Source of the DNA: Symsagittifera roscoffensis
Taxonomy: Eukaryota; Xenacoelomorpha; Acoela; Convolutidae
Assembly: GCF_963678635.1 (NCBI RefSeq)
Contig: NC_087065.1
Location: forward strand, 16,600,572-16,664,571
Direction of reading: 5' to 3'
Length of the DNA stretch: 64,000 bases
Shown here: piece after piece, positions 1 to 11,130 of the stretch
Layout: each line of letters begins with the position of its first letter
Numbering within the stretch: position 1 is the first letter of the stretch
Made by a program: the position numbers and the translations under genes
Notes under the pieces: model-generated
The model's input: only the letters and a program-made list of their open reading frames with translations
What the model was told of the DNA's origin: nothing
The model's database searches: none

Positions 1-89
1 TGCCTTCGGCGCAGAGCCATTGGTTTTTCGACATAAAATAAAAATAACATTGTTGAAACATGACCACAGCATTCCCCTTCTTTTTCAAG

Positions 90-207
90 CGGACGACAGT
101 CGTGTGGACTGTGTGGTGGCCATCTGTGACGACATGAGGGGTCACGTGGCCCACTGGACCAGTCTCACCAACAAACTACTCCTCTCACACTCCATCAAGT
201 GTTACAG
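90..207 (+). CDS. CCDC142: CCDC142-like exon a (first visible)
   Basis: The exon follows a pyrimidine-rich acceptor ending AAG and ends at CAG|GTAACC. It reads through VDCVVAICDDMRGHVAHW and enters in phase 1, leaving in phase 2. The frame stays open upstream towards the window edge, so this is an internal exon and not the start. The next exon supplies the last base of the split Arg codon. Confidence 0.65.
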
Positions 208-3200
208 GTAACCACCCCCGATTTCTATTCAGCAAACGACTCTTTTCTTTACCGTCCACAATCCCGTGATGGTATTAGGTTGTTTTTGGCCTATTGAAAT
301 TACGTTATATGTAAAGGTGCCCAAAGTCCCATGGCTCTTTTGTATACCTAGGCAATTTTTGATGGTGCGTAGGAGAAAGCGAGCGTACTCACCATGAACA
401 GCATTTATCTGCGCTAAATAAAATTCAAGCATAAAAGCTAGACAGTTACATTAACCTATTTACTTATGAAATTTAAGTGTTCAGCTTAAATTTTATAAGT
501 AATAATAATGATATAATAAATAATATGTAAAATGACAAGTTCATCAGTTGGAAAACTAAATGTGGGTTTTCTTGATTTTTTTTTGGTTTCTTCAATCTCA
601 AATGATATCAGAAACTTATTAATAATAAATTTTCGAAGTCGTAATTTGTGTGTTTAGATGGCGTATCCTACAGAAGCTACAGGGTGTACGGAAACAGTTG
701 CACTACCACATGCAAGTTGCTCTGTGGTGGTTGGCTCATCTCATCAACAGCTGCATACACGTATTTGCCATCACTCCTTTCCATCAGATTCCAGACGCAA
801 TTCTCTGGAACATCACGAGAGGAGTGGAAGAGTTCGGAATCATTCTGGATCTGGCCAAGTCCAGAGGCCTGTTGAAACAACTCCACGCTATGGGCTGGTG
901 CAATCTGCCTATATTCAACCCTCAAACTAGCGATTGTAGTTTGCCAATTCTTTCTATCACTAACAGACCGAGTCTTGCCAAGTTGCTGAACGAGATATCA
1001 AAGTCAAGGTCAACCCTGGTAGCTGAACTAGTTTATGAAATTTTCTCATCTAACGACACTATTGTCGAGCTAATTAACTTGGATAAACAGTCCGATTACA
1101 AATGGTCATTGCTACAAGGAAAAACGGAAGGTGATAATAATGAGGATCTGAAAGATGGTATCACGATTCATTTAATTCAGAAACACGTTTCTTCTTTGCT
1201 GCAATATGTTAACTTGGAGGAAAGTTTTGCTACACAAATCCTAACTTCCCTGTCTACGAATACAAACATGTTGCGTAAAACTAATTTGAGAGCGGGCGGC
1301 GCAGCAACAGGTGCGGGAGGCTACGTCTCACCTCGGAACTCTTCGGCCCAGGACGTCGTGGCGCAGTTGTCACGGCTCAAGAACCGTCGAAGTAGTGAAG
1401 CGTCGCATTACTTTCAAGAATCCTCGTTTTCAATTGATATCTACAAGCCAAAACTGAAAAACGTCTCTAATAATCAATCGTCAGATATCCCACATACGTC
1501 ATCAGAACCAAATGCCACTAAGCAACATACACCTTTGAAGTCCTCGACTTCGGAAGTCCATCATAATTCTTCTCAAAACGAGGGAACTTCGCCCGGAGGA
1601 TCGGCTCAAGTGTCGGCCCGAAAACCGAGAAAGAGTGTCAAATGGAACGACTCGGCTACATCGAGTACCGTGAACCACTTCAAGACTCGGTATTTGAATT
1701 TACTTTGGATGCATCTAAAGGAGACTTTGAGTCGTAAGTTCCGAGAGCCTAATTGGACTACTGTAGAGTCGTCTCGTTTCTGCCTCGGTGATGTCAGACT
1801 TCTCTCGACTACTGCAATCATGTTCGTGAGCAAGTCGCTGCACCATCTATCCAACGACGGTTTGTGGTATTCATCTTTTGGAACATAGTAAACTTTTATA
1901 GTACTTTTATTGAATTGTAGTGGTCCTTGCAGAAGAAATTGAGACTTATCTTATCATTGTTTGATTTCTTACCTAATGAAATTTTTTGCTTTTTTAAACT
2001 GCCTATGACTTAGTACAAAAGCTTAAATTAAGTCAATAAATGTCCACATTTTGAAGGATGAAGCTAGAAGTAAACTCTAAATGTTTCGCTAAGGTAAATG
2101 CTAAGTGTTTCTGCTTAGATGGTTTCGGAGACCCCTTGCGGAATGTTATTCAACACATATCCAAGAGTATTCACTGCATCGCTGTCAATATCTTCACAGA
2201 GCAAGGTAAATCAGTTGGTACTTGGTAAGTAAGACGGATTGACATCATGAAATTGAGACGACAAATGAGCTTTAAACCTTATAAAATGTTCGAATTTAAG
2301 CAGTTTAAATTTTTCAGAAATACAATTAAAGAATTGTGTCGCGCCGTTTAAAAGTCCCATCAAAAACCGTTGTCGTCTTAACAGATGTCGTCTCATTTGT
2401 CGGACACTAAATTAGTTGTGTGATCTGTAGTTTGTTTGAAGATCTCGGAAGTTTGCAGTGTAAAAAATTTCGCTGATAAGATGATGTTTATGATGATAAA
2501 ATGAAACATTTGGGATTTGAGCTCTTCTTTTTTTTTATATAAAACTTTCAAAGTAGCTTGACCCCTTTTGGTTAAATTCATCTCCCTCCTTGTACATAGT
2601 TTAGTTTTGTGCTGTAGAAAAGGGTTTCACAAAGGATATGAATATGAACTAAATGTTTTCACTTCAGTTAATTGTTCTTTCTAGTAAGTCTTGGTATATT
2701 TTAGGACAAAAAACTTTCATAAGCTGAATCGTTAAAATGGACAAATTGGAAAGTTAGAAAGAACCGCACCTTTTTTTAACGAAGTTGTGGATGACCTTTT
2801 TAATTCAGAATTCAGAAGAATGTTGGTATCCACCCTGAGTGATCGGTCTATCTTGACGGGGCTGGGGACAGGAGACTCAGTGGCTCAGCTGGAAGAGGTC
2901 AGTTCCCCCACCAAACTGGTCATCGGTGCCCTCAGATCCAGTATATCTCTAGCTGAGTGCACGACGAGGGAGCAGAGTGCAGACACCGCTGACCTCACAG
3001 GTGACGCCTTTTTTCAAATAAATGAAAAATCAGACTTTTTTCTCCACACGACCCTGTATGTAATATTCCAGGGGGAGTAAGCGCCGAAACATTTTCGACA
3101 ATTTTTTTGAAACTCCGCCCTCCTCCTCCCCCCCCGAGAAAATCCTAGACCAGCGCCTGAATTAGACCTAACAATTAGCTTGGCTCAATTCAATTTGGAT

Positions 3201-6200
3201 TATTTTTTGAGCCGGATTTTTTGGTAACTTGCGCGTTATTTACGTGGCAATTTTGAAACCCATATTTTAAATTTTAGCACAGTATCGATGTATTTTGTAT
3301 GCTTATAAAAATTCCGTCAGAAATTGCTAGTTAAAAGGTCTAAATTTCTCAATTTCGCTGAACAAAAGAACCCAGGCAGAAGAATCAGTCACTTTTCCGA
3401 TAGTCGGAACAAAAAACTAAATATCACCTTTTGTACAAAAATAGCGTTTATCAAATTCCGAATTGGCTTTTGTTTGGTAAAATAATAGAATCTTTATTAA
3501 GAGTCGATGAACGTAGCTCTGACTCTTATATAGGTCGCGATATTTTTTTTCTAAACAATTGTTCAGGCTCAAATTTTTTTTTCGCAGTTTTACTTTTGAT
3601 TTCTTTTAAGTTCAGTTCATTTCTTTTGTTGAAAGGACGGCAAACTCCACCATCGAACAGCAAAACTGTAAAGGTCACAAAAAACGTGATCGGCTTCTAA
3701 CTTCGAAAATGGACTTAAATTGTCAGATTTGCCAGCGAAACAAAAGTCTTACTTATTGTTCCAGTTTTCTCAAATTGGGCCAATTTTATCAAAAAAAATG
3801 TCAATCTAATTTTTTTTTAGAATTTCCAATAGCTTTAAGGCATCATATTTTTCTTGTAACTTCGAAAGCTGAGATTTTTTTCAAAAAAAAACAAGTCTAT
3901 ATTTTTTTCTGTTTATTTCATTGGCTCTTTTAGAACTGTCTGTTTTCTATGTTTTATTTTTGTGTTAAACTATTTTATGAAATTATATGCTTTTATTTCT
4001 GTCTAATGTCTAATTCTGCAGTTATTTTCTGGAAGTTTTTCTCATGTTTTCAGGCGTGAACGACAGTGGTAGAATTGGGATGTCTTTGTGGAACTGTCAG
4101 CTATGTGTGAACTGCAGCAGCGTGTTGCCTGGTAACCTGGTCCAGTGCTGCACGCTCATTGGCTCATACTCTGCCTGGTTCTCCTCCCAAATCAGCCAAT
4201 CAACCCTCAACTGGAACGTGCAATCATACATCAATCTTGCCCACATTGACCTTATTGTGAGTTAATCAAGTTTGTTGTTTTTAACCGGAATTTGTGTTTG
4301 GGTTAATTCAACTGGTTATCCAGTGTTAAATGAATTTCAAACCAAGAGCAAGTTTTTTTCACTTTGACTTGCATTCAAAGATTGTTATGAAAATTTTTCA
4401 TAATACTATGGAGTTCTTGCGCGCAATCCTTCTTTCAACTACAGCCCAAACTGCGCCCGTGTTTAAGAATCGATAAGCGCCGTGAAGACTCTTATATAGG
4501 CGCTGATGAGTTTTTTTTAGGAAAGTCTGTAATTTAAAAAAAAGTTGTTCAGGCTCAAATTTGATTTTTCTCAGTTTGATTTTTGATGTCTTTCTAAGTT
4601 CAGTTGATTTCCTTTATTAAAAGGAAAGTAAACTCCACTATCAAACTGCAAAAGTGTATAGGTCACGAAAAATGTAAACTCTGGAATCATTGAAAGATTC
4701 AGTTTTTTTTGTTTGGTTGCGTTCATTGACTCTCATCCGACTCTGTTATATTCAAATTGCGCGTACAGCGGTTTACGTTTAGCTCAAATATTACGGGAGC
4801 ATTTTTTGGTGCTAAGAACCGAGCGAAACTCCCATGCCCGGTTCCGAATGGCAGTTTTTGATCAGTACAAGGAACCGAGAAAATATCTTAAGGTGAGGTT
4901 GTGTATTTACGTTCTGGGACTTGGAGGCAAGTTTTTCCTTCAGGGGAAGAGAAAAAATCCTCCTGTCTAGATGTTAAATTCCATAAATTTCTTCAAGTAT
5001 CTTGTTATTGCCATTAATTTGAAGTCTTTCCCTTGCAGATTTCTTTCAAACGAATGAATGAAAAATGCTTGAATCTTAATTGCGCATTGCGAGTTTTGCT
5101 CAATTGGCTTTATCAGCGATTGAACGGAAAAGAAAGATGCCCAAAAATCACAAAAACTGAAAAGTTTATTTGTTGATCAGACAAACCCTGATTTTTTGCC
5201 ATTGGTTGTCGAAATCATGCAAGCTGCAGATGAATCCGAACTGCATTTCGTTTTGTTTAGATGGTGAAAGAGTTAGTGGCCCGGCACCTAATCGCAATCG
5301 AGACTCTGATGAGCAGCCAGGGTTCGAATATTCCTCTCTCTTCTCCTATCGGTAGCAACCCCAACAACCCCCGGCAGCACCACGCGTCCCCATCCCTCCC
5401 CAACTCGCTCTCGCTCATCCCCCTCCACATCACGGCCACGCAGCTGAAACAGATCCAACAAGGGTTGCATTTGCTGACAGCGGAGTCTGAGAAGTTGTGG
5501 CTTGAACAGTGTGAAGTAGTTTGCAAAGCACACTGGCAGAAGAGTTTCCCATTGCACAAAGTGTGGAAGACCAGAGGATCAGGTAAGACTGAGGTTTTTC
5601 CTAGGTTGATTGAGTGTAATCAGACTCCGCCGTCAGCATGGAAAGGGTTTTTTCTTCCGCTGATAATCTCAATATTACAAGTTAATTAAATCTTGGCGTG
5701 CATATGTTTTAGCTATTTATAACTATCTATTTCGTATATGAAAGTTATCAGCAAATATTACTTTGCAACTAAGTAAAAATTAAGTCGTTGAAGAAAATTG
5801 CGAAAAGTAAGTAAATTGATAGCTCAAGGTTGGTGCTAAGTTTTCAACCGATTTTTCTTATGCTTATGTATGGTTTTAGGTGCAATTGGGAGTACTAAAC
5901 CTCAAGAGTATGCCCAGAGGGCCATAGTGAGTATAGTGGAGCCAGTGGCCAGGGCAGCTGCCCCTCTGAGAGTGAACTCACAGGTGAGGATTGTGGGGTC
6001 TGTGCTCAGGACTCTCTTCCACACCTGGATGGACTACATTCTACAGAATAGAGTCCGATTTACGTGAGTCAATGCAAAGATTAAGATGAGTCGCTGAGAT
6101 TTAACTTACAAAGGCCTCACTAGACTCATACTTGATTAAGCCTCCCCTGCATGGTCCCACAATGCCAGTAACACCTGAATAATCCACCTGCAGCTTACAC

Positions 6201-9200
6201 AAAGTTACGCTCTCTGTGTTATTGCTGGTTAAACCCTCAGTGAAGTTGACACTAAATGTCAAAAACCACCACACTCTTAACTTCTCAATTTTCCATCTCT
6301 CCGCCTTCCGTTGCCATCATACTAACCCCTTCCCCCTCGCCAAGTACGTGCTTCTATTTTTAACCGCTTCAAAGAAGAAACCACAGAAAGGTTATCTTAC
6401 TACTCGTTCAACGATAGATTTTAACAAACTGCTCGTATCAGGGCAAAGCCCTGAATGTTCCGACTGCCTTTTGAAGTTTATGGAGCAGTAGTAACATCAA
6501 AAAAATTAAATGTAATAAAATAAAAATAAAAAAAAATCTAAAATTTGAATTTTTTTTATGAAATCATCCCCCCACACGCCATATAAAGTACAAAAGAATA
6601 GATTTCGCTCATTTTAACAAATCAATTATGGCAAATAGGCTTCCTTCAACCAATTTAGAACGATTTCTAAGACGGATTAAATCTACGCTTACGCGTTAAT
6701 AGCGCGAATTATATCGCGCGTTAATTGTCCCAAATTGGCCAAAATGGCAACCTTTAAACCCCCATAACTTTACGAAAAATGATCACAGGTGAAATATCTT
6801 TTCAAATTTAAGCTCACGACAACAATACCTTTCGAATGATATAAAAAAAATTCCGTCAAAAATGGCTAGTTAAAAAGTCGAAATTTGTCTGAAGAAAAAA
6901 AACCCACCCCGAGCACAAATATTCCGTTACTTTCGTATCGAAAGTCGGAACAATATATGACACGAAGTCTCCTGCTTTGTTTTTGAAAATTTTAAAAACT
7001 GTTTACACTTGCGAAGCGAGTGAATAGTACGAACCTTCCTTTTTTTCCAACCTAAGTCACAAATATTGGTACCACTTTTAGGGCACCCTTTACAGCTTTT
7101 TTCATAGTATGTGCTTTGCCATTCAAATAGTAGTAATTGACACAGTTGGTGCATTTTTAATTCATCAAATGAACCGAAACAAGTAATTTGTTTCAAACAA
7201 CATAACAATCATGAAAACTCGATTTCAGAAATTTTCTAACTCAATCTATCTCGCAATTTTTTGAAATGCATAATTTACACATAATGTAGTTTTATGTTTT
7301 GCGATTTGTTACATGCAAAGTTAGTGTCGATGTCTTCAGTTTGTTATATTCCAAAATATTACTCGCAAAATTGAATATCTATGGTGCCACATTTGATGAA
7401 TAGCATTGGCATATGTAGCTGTTTATTACGGATTAGTGTTTTTCGGTTGTTAAGCTTGCGTGGCTGGGTGGACAGTGCGTGAGACTCAAAATCTTAATTG
7501 CAATAGGTCGCAGATTCGAATCCTACACGTAGCCGAGTTTTTGCTAATTCGAGGCTCATTTCGACTTTTTCTTATTTCACTTGATAGAGCTGCTTTTTGG
7601 TCGTCCTCTCGCAAGTGTTTTCTCGCAAACACTTACCTTTTTCGGGTCGACAGCTCCTTTTAACCTCTATGGCCAACATGCTGTCTTTGCCACCTTTGTG
7701 AATTTCTCCAAAACCCTTCCCTACATAACCCTGCAGACTTCTGTGACTTTTGCCGGTGAATGCCCCGAAGTTTTTAGACCTATAGACGGACGAGCCCAAC
7801 CCAACCCTGGGCTAACAACAAGAAGACAAAAGTTCCTCCGCATTTTCAATAGTCGGAATAATAATATCCAGTTGGTCATTTTGCGATTTACAACAAACTT
7901 TTGGAATTAAGTTATTGCTTCTCAAATACAAATCAACGTATAATATATATAAATAAAATAGTAGTTAAGCATAATAATTAGTGATTCTGAATCCAGTGTA
8001 AAAATATGAAATCTTCAATGTATCTGTGGAAGTTGCAACTAACATAGGTCTGCCAACGAGGAATCCAGCGCATTGAAATTGTAATTGCCGTTCGATGAAT
8101 TCCGAATTTAGATGCCACAACTAACTATTTGGAGCTGCAATCTGTTTGCGTGTGGATCAGTGGCTAAAAACACGTCAATATGGCGTGCCTTTTTGTGCAG
8201 CCCACGAAATTGCTTTTTATGGATTGCGCTTCTAGGGGTTTTACGAACTTTCCGCACGGCAGCATCTTGGCCCGGTAATATTCTACCCATAGAAACTTTT
8301 AACGAATTGTCGCTTTGCGTATTATTATTATGGCTGAAGTAGACAAACAATTTGCAAACTTATCATAATAAGCCTAAAAGCACTGCGCAGGCGAAAATTC
8401 TAATATCTCCGCTATCGAAACGAGAGGTTGGGTTTTGGGCCTTCGAAAAATATATGGTCCGCGCTCATTGCTCGATTGTGGGCCAGCTTGTTCAAATCCC
8501 AGGAAATTCAATAAACATTAAGTAGTTTCCAATACAAGATGCCTCTGAGCTACGCCCTATTAGGGCGAGTAGTATTTTTCTTTCTATCTTGTCTTATGTG
8601 GATATTTGATTCAAAAAAAGTTTTTTCAACTAAAAAAAAACATGAATCTACAGTCCTGATTGTGGTTTTGACAACTTCACGCATAAACTGAAAAATACTC
8701 CTGAAAAATTACTCCTTCATAAGCTGAAAATTTTACAATCATCAAATATATGTTTCTATTGAATACAGCTAAACTATGACTATCGTTTTCTTTCGAGAAT
8801 ACAGCTAAATTTTTACTTTAATTTTCTTTTTCCTACCCAACTCATTTAGACAGTCTCATTGCTTCTACAATATTTCAATGTATCAAAATTTTGGAACGCT
8901 CTGTCTTTTTTTTCAACTTCAATCTGAAGAATATGGGCTCACATAGTTATCTGAACGCGAAATTTCTCTTTATCTGAATTGAATAATGCTGCAGGCTTCA
9001 ATCCATTTAGAAAAAAGTCTAGTATGTTAACTCTGGATTTTTTTCAGAGTTGTTGGCGCGTACCAGTTAAGTGTAGACTTCGATTGTATCCAAAAATGGA
9101 TCAGCTGCAACTTCTGCCAATTGGACCCAGAGACAGTTGCCCAGTTGGGCCTGCTGCACATATTCCGCGAGGCGTCAGCTGTGATTGCCATCCTGCAGGA

Positions 9201-10168
9201 CGAGCAGCCGACATCATCATCTAGCATACCGCCGTCTTCTCCACAACGACATTCCCAGATTACAGGTAGCTTGGAAGCTGAATTGAAATAAGTCTCATTC
9301 AAGGTATAGGTTGGGATTTTGAGACATAATTTGAACAGCGGTAATTTTGATTTCAATCATGGATCAGAAAGCTTGCCGTATGGGGTTGAATAGCTTATTA
9401 TTTGGTTGCTTTGGTTATAGATAAATTTTTTTTAAGTTTACCATCTTCATTGAACCCTCACCGGACTATCATTATCATTAGATAAGGCTAACCCTAACCA
9501 TCTTCGATCATGTACTATTTGCAGAAAATTAGTTATTATGATTAACTTCATCATTGGGAATTGTTGCTTTAAAACGTTTGAAGCAAAACCGGAATGTTGA
9601 AAAAGGCCGATCATTTTAAGCTATTAAGCTTCCAACTACTTCAAGGGAAAGTTTCTATAGAAATAAAATTGGTTCAAACTTTTCAGACGTGAAAACAAAA
9701 AGCGCCAACTCGCTTCTTGACGTGATAGATCCGTCTCGAGATCAGGTAGTTTCGGATAAAGAAGGGCGAAACAGCAGTGGAACAGCCTCGGCGCCCATTT
9801 TACGAGAGTGGGATACGAACCGCATTCCTTCACTCGACAAACGACGGAAACTTTTGTCGGGTTCCGAGTACTCAGAAGTGTCAGCCAATCAGAAACCAGC
9901 AGTACCATTCGGCAATTTCTTCGCGACAAATAGCGACGCTGAGAGCAGTTCGAATTCAGTTTGCGGCGCTCGCAAAAATTCGAGCTCACATCAAAGTGAT
10001 ATTTCGTGCAGTTCGACGTCAGCCTTTCGGATACCCGGCGACTCGGGTCGTTCGGGTTTTGTTCACGTGAACCGAGCCGACGAATGGGAGTCATTGAGAG
10101 CAGGGAGTTCGCTGTGTCCTATGTCATTTGGAATAGTTCCTTTTCTATGTACCGACACTGAAAATTAG
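90..10168 (+). CDS. CCDC142: CCDC142-like protein, 5'-partial gene of ten recognised exons
   Basis: Recognised exons are 90-207, 658-1733, 2119-2205, 2785-3000, 4054-4256, 4769-4892, 5261-5582, 5880-6063, 9048-9265 and 9687-10168, about 1,010 codons. Every junction except the fifth (4256 to 4769) is in phase with GT-AG sites. The C-terminal half carries what I recall as the hallmark of the CCDC142 family: an EYA-start helix, IVEP, a TWMDYIL helix, the stretch RVRFTVVGAYQLSVDFD, and a final LGLLHIFREASAV helix. These correspond in order to the human protein (about 740 residues), whose molecular role is poorly known. The long second exon adds a Ser-rich low-complexity insert. The start codon lies upstream of the window. 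The family assignment rests on remembered similarity and is fairly firm; exon edges are inferred. Confidence 0.75.
658..1733 (+). CDS. CCDC142: CCDC142-like exon b, large exon
   Basis: The acceptor is TGTGTGTTTAG|A and the donor AGTC|GTAAGT, a full-consensus site. The first 90 residues form amphipathic helices (HMQVALWWLAHLINSC). Residues from about 220 onward are Ser/Asn/Arg-rich and low in complexity, followed by a helical end (RYLNLLWMHLKETL). The frame stays open to 1888 past the donor, but stopping at 1733 joins exon c in phase. The insert has no counterpart I recall in the human protein. Confidence 0.7.
2119..2205 (+). CDS. CCDC142: CCDC142-like exon c (87 bases)
   Basis: This is too short to stand out as an open frame. 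It lies between TCTGCTTAG and GCAAG|GTAAAT and is phase 1 at both ends. It encodes a peptide beginning HGFGDPLRNVIQHISKS that continues the frame of the exon before it and joins GTT (Val) at the next exon. Confidence 0.65.
2785..3000 (+). CDS. CCDC142: CCDC142-like exon d
   Basis: The exon encodes VVDDLFNSEFRRMLVSTL followed by a Ser/Thr-rich stretch and SSISLAECTTREQ. The donor is ACAG|GTGACG. Two acceptors fit the phase: AACGAAG|TT (start 2785) and AATTCAG|AA (start 2809, the better pyrimidine tract). They differ by eight residues. Confidence 0.65.
3172..3410 (-). mobile_element. Decayed interspersed repeat (Helentron-like family), 5' portion
   Basis: Lying in a CCDC142-like intron, it reads on the minus strand from GTTCCGAC at 3403-3410. 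Segments matching the family are AGTCACTTTTCCGATAGTC, CCAGGCAGAAG, ATTCCGTCAGAAATTGCTAG and GGCTCAATTCAATTTGGA. The other end is not recognisable. Confidence 0.5.
3485..3705 (+). repeat. Intronic repeat, copy 1
   Basis: Shares a run of matches with 4465-4690: CTCTTATATAGG, GTTCAGGCTCAAATTT, AAGTTCAGTT, AAACTCCAC and AGGTCAC. The copies lie in consecutive introns on either side of exon e. Origin unknown. Confidence 0.6.
4054..4256 (+). CDS. CCDC142: CCDC142-like exon e
   Basis: The exon lies between GTTTTCAG and CTTATT|GTGAGT. It is cysteine-rich at its start (NCQLCVNCSSVLPGN) and then helical (YSAWFSSQISQSTLNW). It enters in phase 1 and leaves in phase 0, which does not fit the obvious acceptor of the next recognised exon. 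Confidence 0.65.
4465..4690 (+). repeat. Intronic repeat, copy 2
   Basis: Second member of the pair described at 3485-3705, with several small insertions and deletions. It occupies most of the intron whose flanking exons do not join in phase. Confidence 0.6.
4769..4892 (+). CDS. CCDC142: CCDC142-like exon f
   Basis: The frame encodes GLRLAQILREHFLVLRTER and ends YKEPRKYLK at AAG|GTGAGG in phase 0. The only good acceptor in front is GCGTACAG at 4768, which needs an incoming phase of 2. Exon e leaves in phase 0, so the 5' edge is uncertain; the downstream edge is secure. Confidence 0.55.
5261..5582 (+). CDS. CCDC142: CCDC142-like exon g
   Basis: The acceptor is TTTTGTTTAG and the donor TCAG|GTAAGA. 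The exon opens with MVKELVARHLIAIETL, has a Pro/Ser/Asn-rich loop, and then a helix SLIPLHITATQLKQIQQG followed by CEVVCKAHWQKSFPL. This is the region just before the conserved C-terminal core of the family. Confidence 0.7.
5880..6063 (+). CDS. CCDC142: CCDC142-like exon h, conserved core
   Basis: The exon starts after GGTTTTAG in phase 1 and ends at TTTAC|GTGAGT in phase 2. It contains QEYAQRAIVSIVEPVA, a helix SQVRIVGSVLRTLFHTW and MDYILQNRVRF, the best match to the CCDC142 C-terminal domain. The 2,984-base intron that follows holds an interspersed repeat and a SINE-like sequence. Confidence 0.75.
6425..6951 (-). mobile_element. Helentron-like non-autonomous element, best preserved dispersed copy
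   Basis: This 527-base element is inserted in a CCDC142-like intron. On the minus strand it starts GTTCCGACTTTCGATACG, whose ACTTTCG/CGAAAGT arms form a 7-bp hairpin. Near the other end it has GTCGGAAC, a perfect hairpin TCAGGGC-TTT-GCCCTGA, and GATACGAGCAGTTTG against TT. The inverted GTTCCGAC/GTCGGAAC pair with a hairpin outside only the second copy is the asymmetric terminal structure described for Helentrons and HINEs. There is no coding capacity. Confidence 0.65.
7458..7830 (+). mobile_element. tRNA-derived SINE-like sequence
   Basis: The first 76 bases resemble a tRNA-Leu: an A-box TGGCTGGGTGG, an anticodon arm TGAGA-CTCAAAA-TCTTA with CAA in the loop, and a B-box-like GATTCGAATCC. The T-stem pairs at only three of five positions and the acceptor stem is poor, so it is not a working tRNA. 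The body runs on in pyrimidine-rich sequence; its 3' limit is a guess. A 109-codon frame over the body is judged accidental. Confidence 0.5.
9048..9265 (+). CDS. CCDC142: CCDC142-like exon i, conserved core
   Basis: The acceptor is TTTTTTTCAG and the donor ACAG|GTAGCT. Its first base completes the Thr codon of exon h, giving RFTVVGAYQLSVDFD across the splice. It ends with LGLLHIFREASAVIAIL and a Ser/Pro tail. Confidence 0.75.
9687..10168 (+). CDS. CCDC142: CCDC142-like last exon, low-complexity tail
   Basis: The exon starts after ACTTTTCAG in phase 1 and ends in a TAG stop at 10166-10168. It encodes about 160 Ser/Asn/Arg-rich residues with no domain I recognise, probably a disordered tail. 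Base composition is clearly less AT-rich than the surrounding introns. Confidence 0.65.
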
Positions 10169-10244
10169 ACGATGAATTATTGTGAATACCTTAATTTGTT
10201 TTGATTTGAGTTTGTAAAAATAATATAGTTGCATATTTAAATTC

Positions 10245-10250
10245 ATTAAA
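10245..10250 (+). terminator. Possible polyadenylation signal (ATTAAA) of CCDC142-like gene
   Basis: ATTAAA, a common variant signal, occurs 77 bases after the stop codon. No canonical AATAAA is closer. Weak evidence in AT-rich DNA. Confidence 0.3.
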
Positions 10251-10962
10251 TATTTAATTAAAAAACTGTTTTCTTTCTGATTTTTTTGTTTTAAAGAATC
10301 AAGCATGGCATGCTTTCTACTAAGTTGAAGGTTTTAGTTTTTGCAACAAATCGTGAAATTTAATTTTGCTCGCCATTTTAGTAAGCGCAAAAAAACATGA
10401 GTGATTGTATCAGGGCAACAATATTTTATCTACCCGCTTGAGTTTTAATCCAATGGTTTCTTTCCAATTTTCAGTTATGTTTTTGAAATTTTACCTCATA
10501 TACTGTCTTTGAAAATCTGAGAATCACAAGTTGCTCTGAGTCTTAGTTAGTGTGGTGTGCTTGTGGGTAAAAAGAAGTTAGAAAGCCCTGCATGCTTAGA
10601 CTTGACTGCCTTTAAGTGGTCTCCAATATTTTTCTTAAAATTTTGATTACACGAAAATTTTGATTACACATTACTACAAAGCAACTTTTTTTCCAACATA
10701 AGTCGCCCTTGAAAGTATCATTTTATGGCACTTCTGGTATATTTTGAACCATAGGCATATTAATAATCTGTTGCTACTCTATTAGTGGCAAGAGTTAGTT
10801 TACTTCGAATAGACCATGTTGCAGTTATGAGGACGTGAAATTTTTTTTATCTACAGGCCTAAGACTCAAATCCGATTGAGTGAAATGGTTTTTTTATTTG
10901 GGGGCTATTTTGCTGCATAGCATTGGCGATTTAATAGCAACCTTAGCTGCTTAAGGGTTTGT

Positions 10963-11130
10963 AAGTTCTTATGCGAGCGTTATGCAGATGCGAAGACGTG
11001 AGGCTCGCGATCTCAAGGTCGGAGGTTCGATTCCGGCTTATTTTTAGCTTTTCCTTTTTCTTTACTACACTTGCGAGAGCAAGTGTCTTATAATCAGGAA
11101 CTAGACTTTTTCCGTAACCTTTTTTCCTAC
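10963..11130 (+). mobile_element. Second tRNA-derived SINE-like fragment
   Basis: It has a perfect B-box (GGTTCGATTCC at about 11023) preceded by GAGGCTCGCGATCTC, which resembles an anticodon arm. It is followed by TTTTTCTTTA and a CACTTGCGAGAGCAAGTG palindrome. The tail resembles that after the SINE at 7458 (TTTTTCTTATTTCACTTG), suggesting one family. Box A is not convincing. Confidence 0.4.

Noticed and set aside
1734-1888. Extension of the large CCDC142-like exon to the stop at 1888
   Set aside because: A full-consensus donor GTAAGT at 1734 joins the next exon in phase, and downstream exons carry the conserved domain.
7458-7533. Functional tRNA-Leu gene
   Set aside because: T-stem and acceptor stem have too many mismatches; better explained as a SINE head.
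7581-7910. 109-codon frame beginning MIELLFGRPL
   Set aside because: Lies over the body of a tRNA-derived SINE-like repeat inside an intron, with a similarly long frame on the other strand.
8390-8570. Possible third SINE with TTGTTCAAATCCC
   Set aside because: No box A and only partial B-box match; a CGCCCTATTAGGGCG hairpin nearby is real but unexplained.
9486-9501. CTAACCCTAACC considered as telomere repeat
   Set aside because: Only two copies within an intron.
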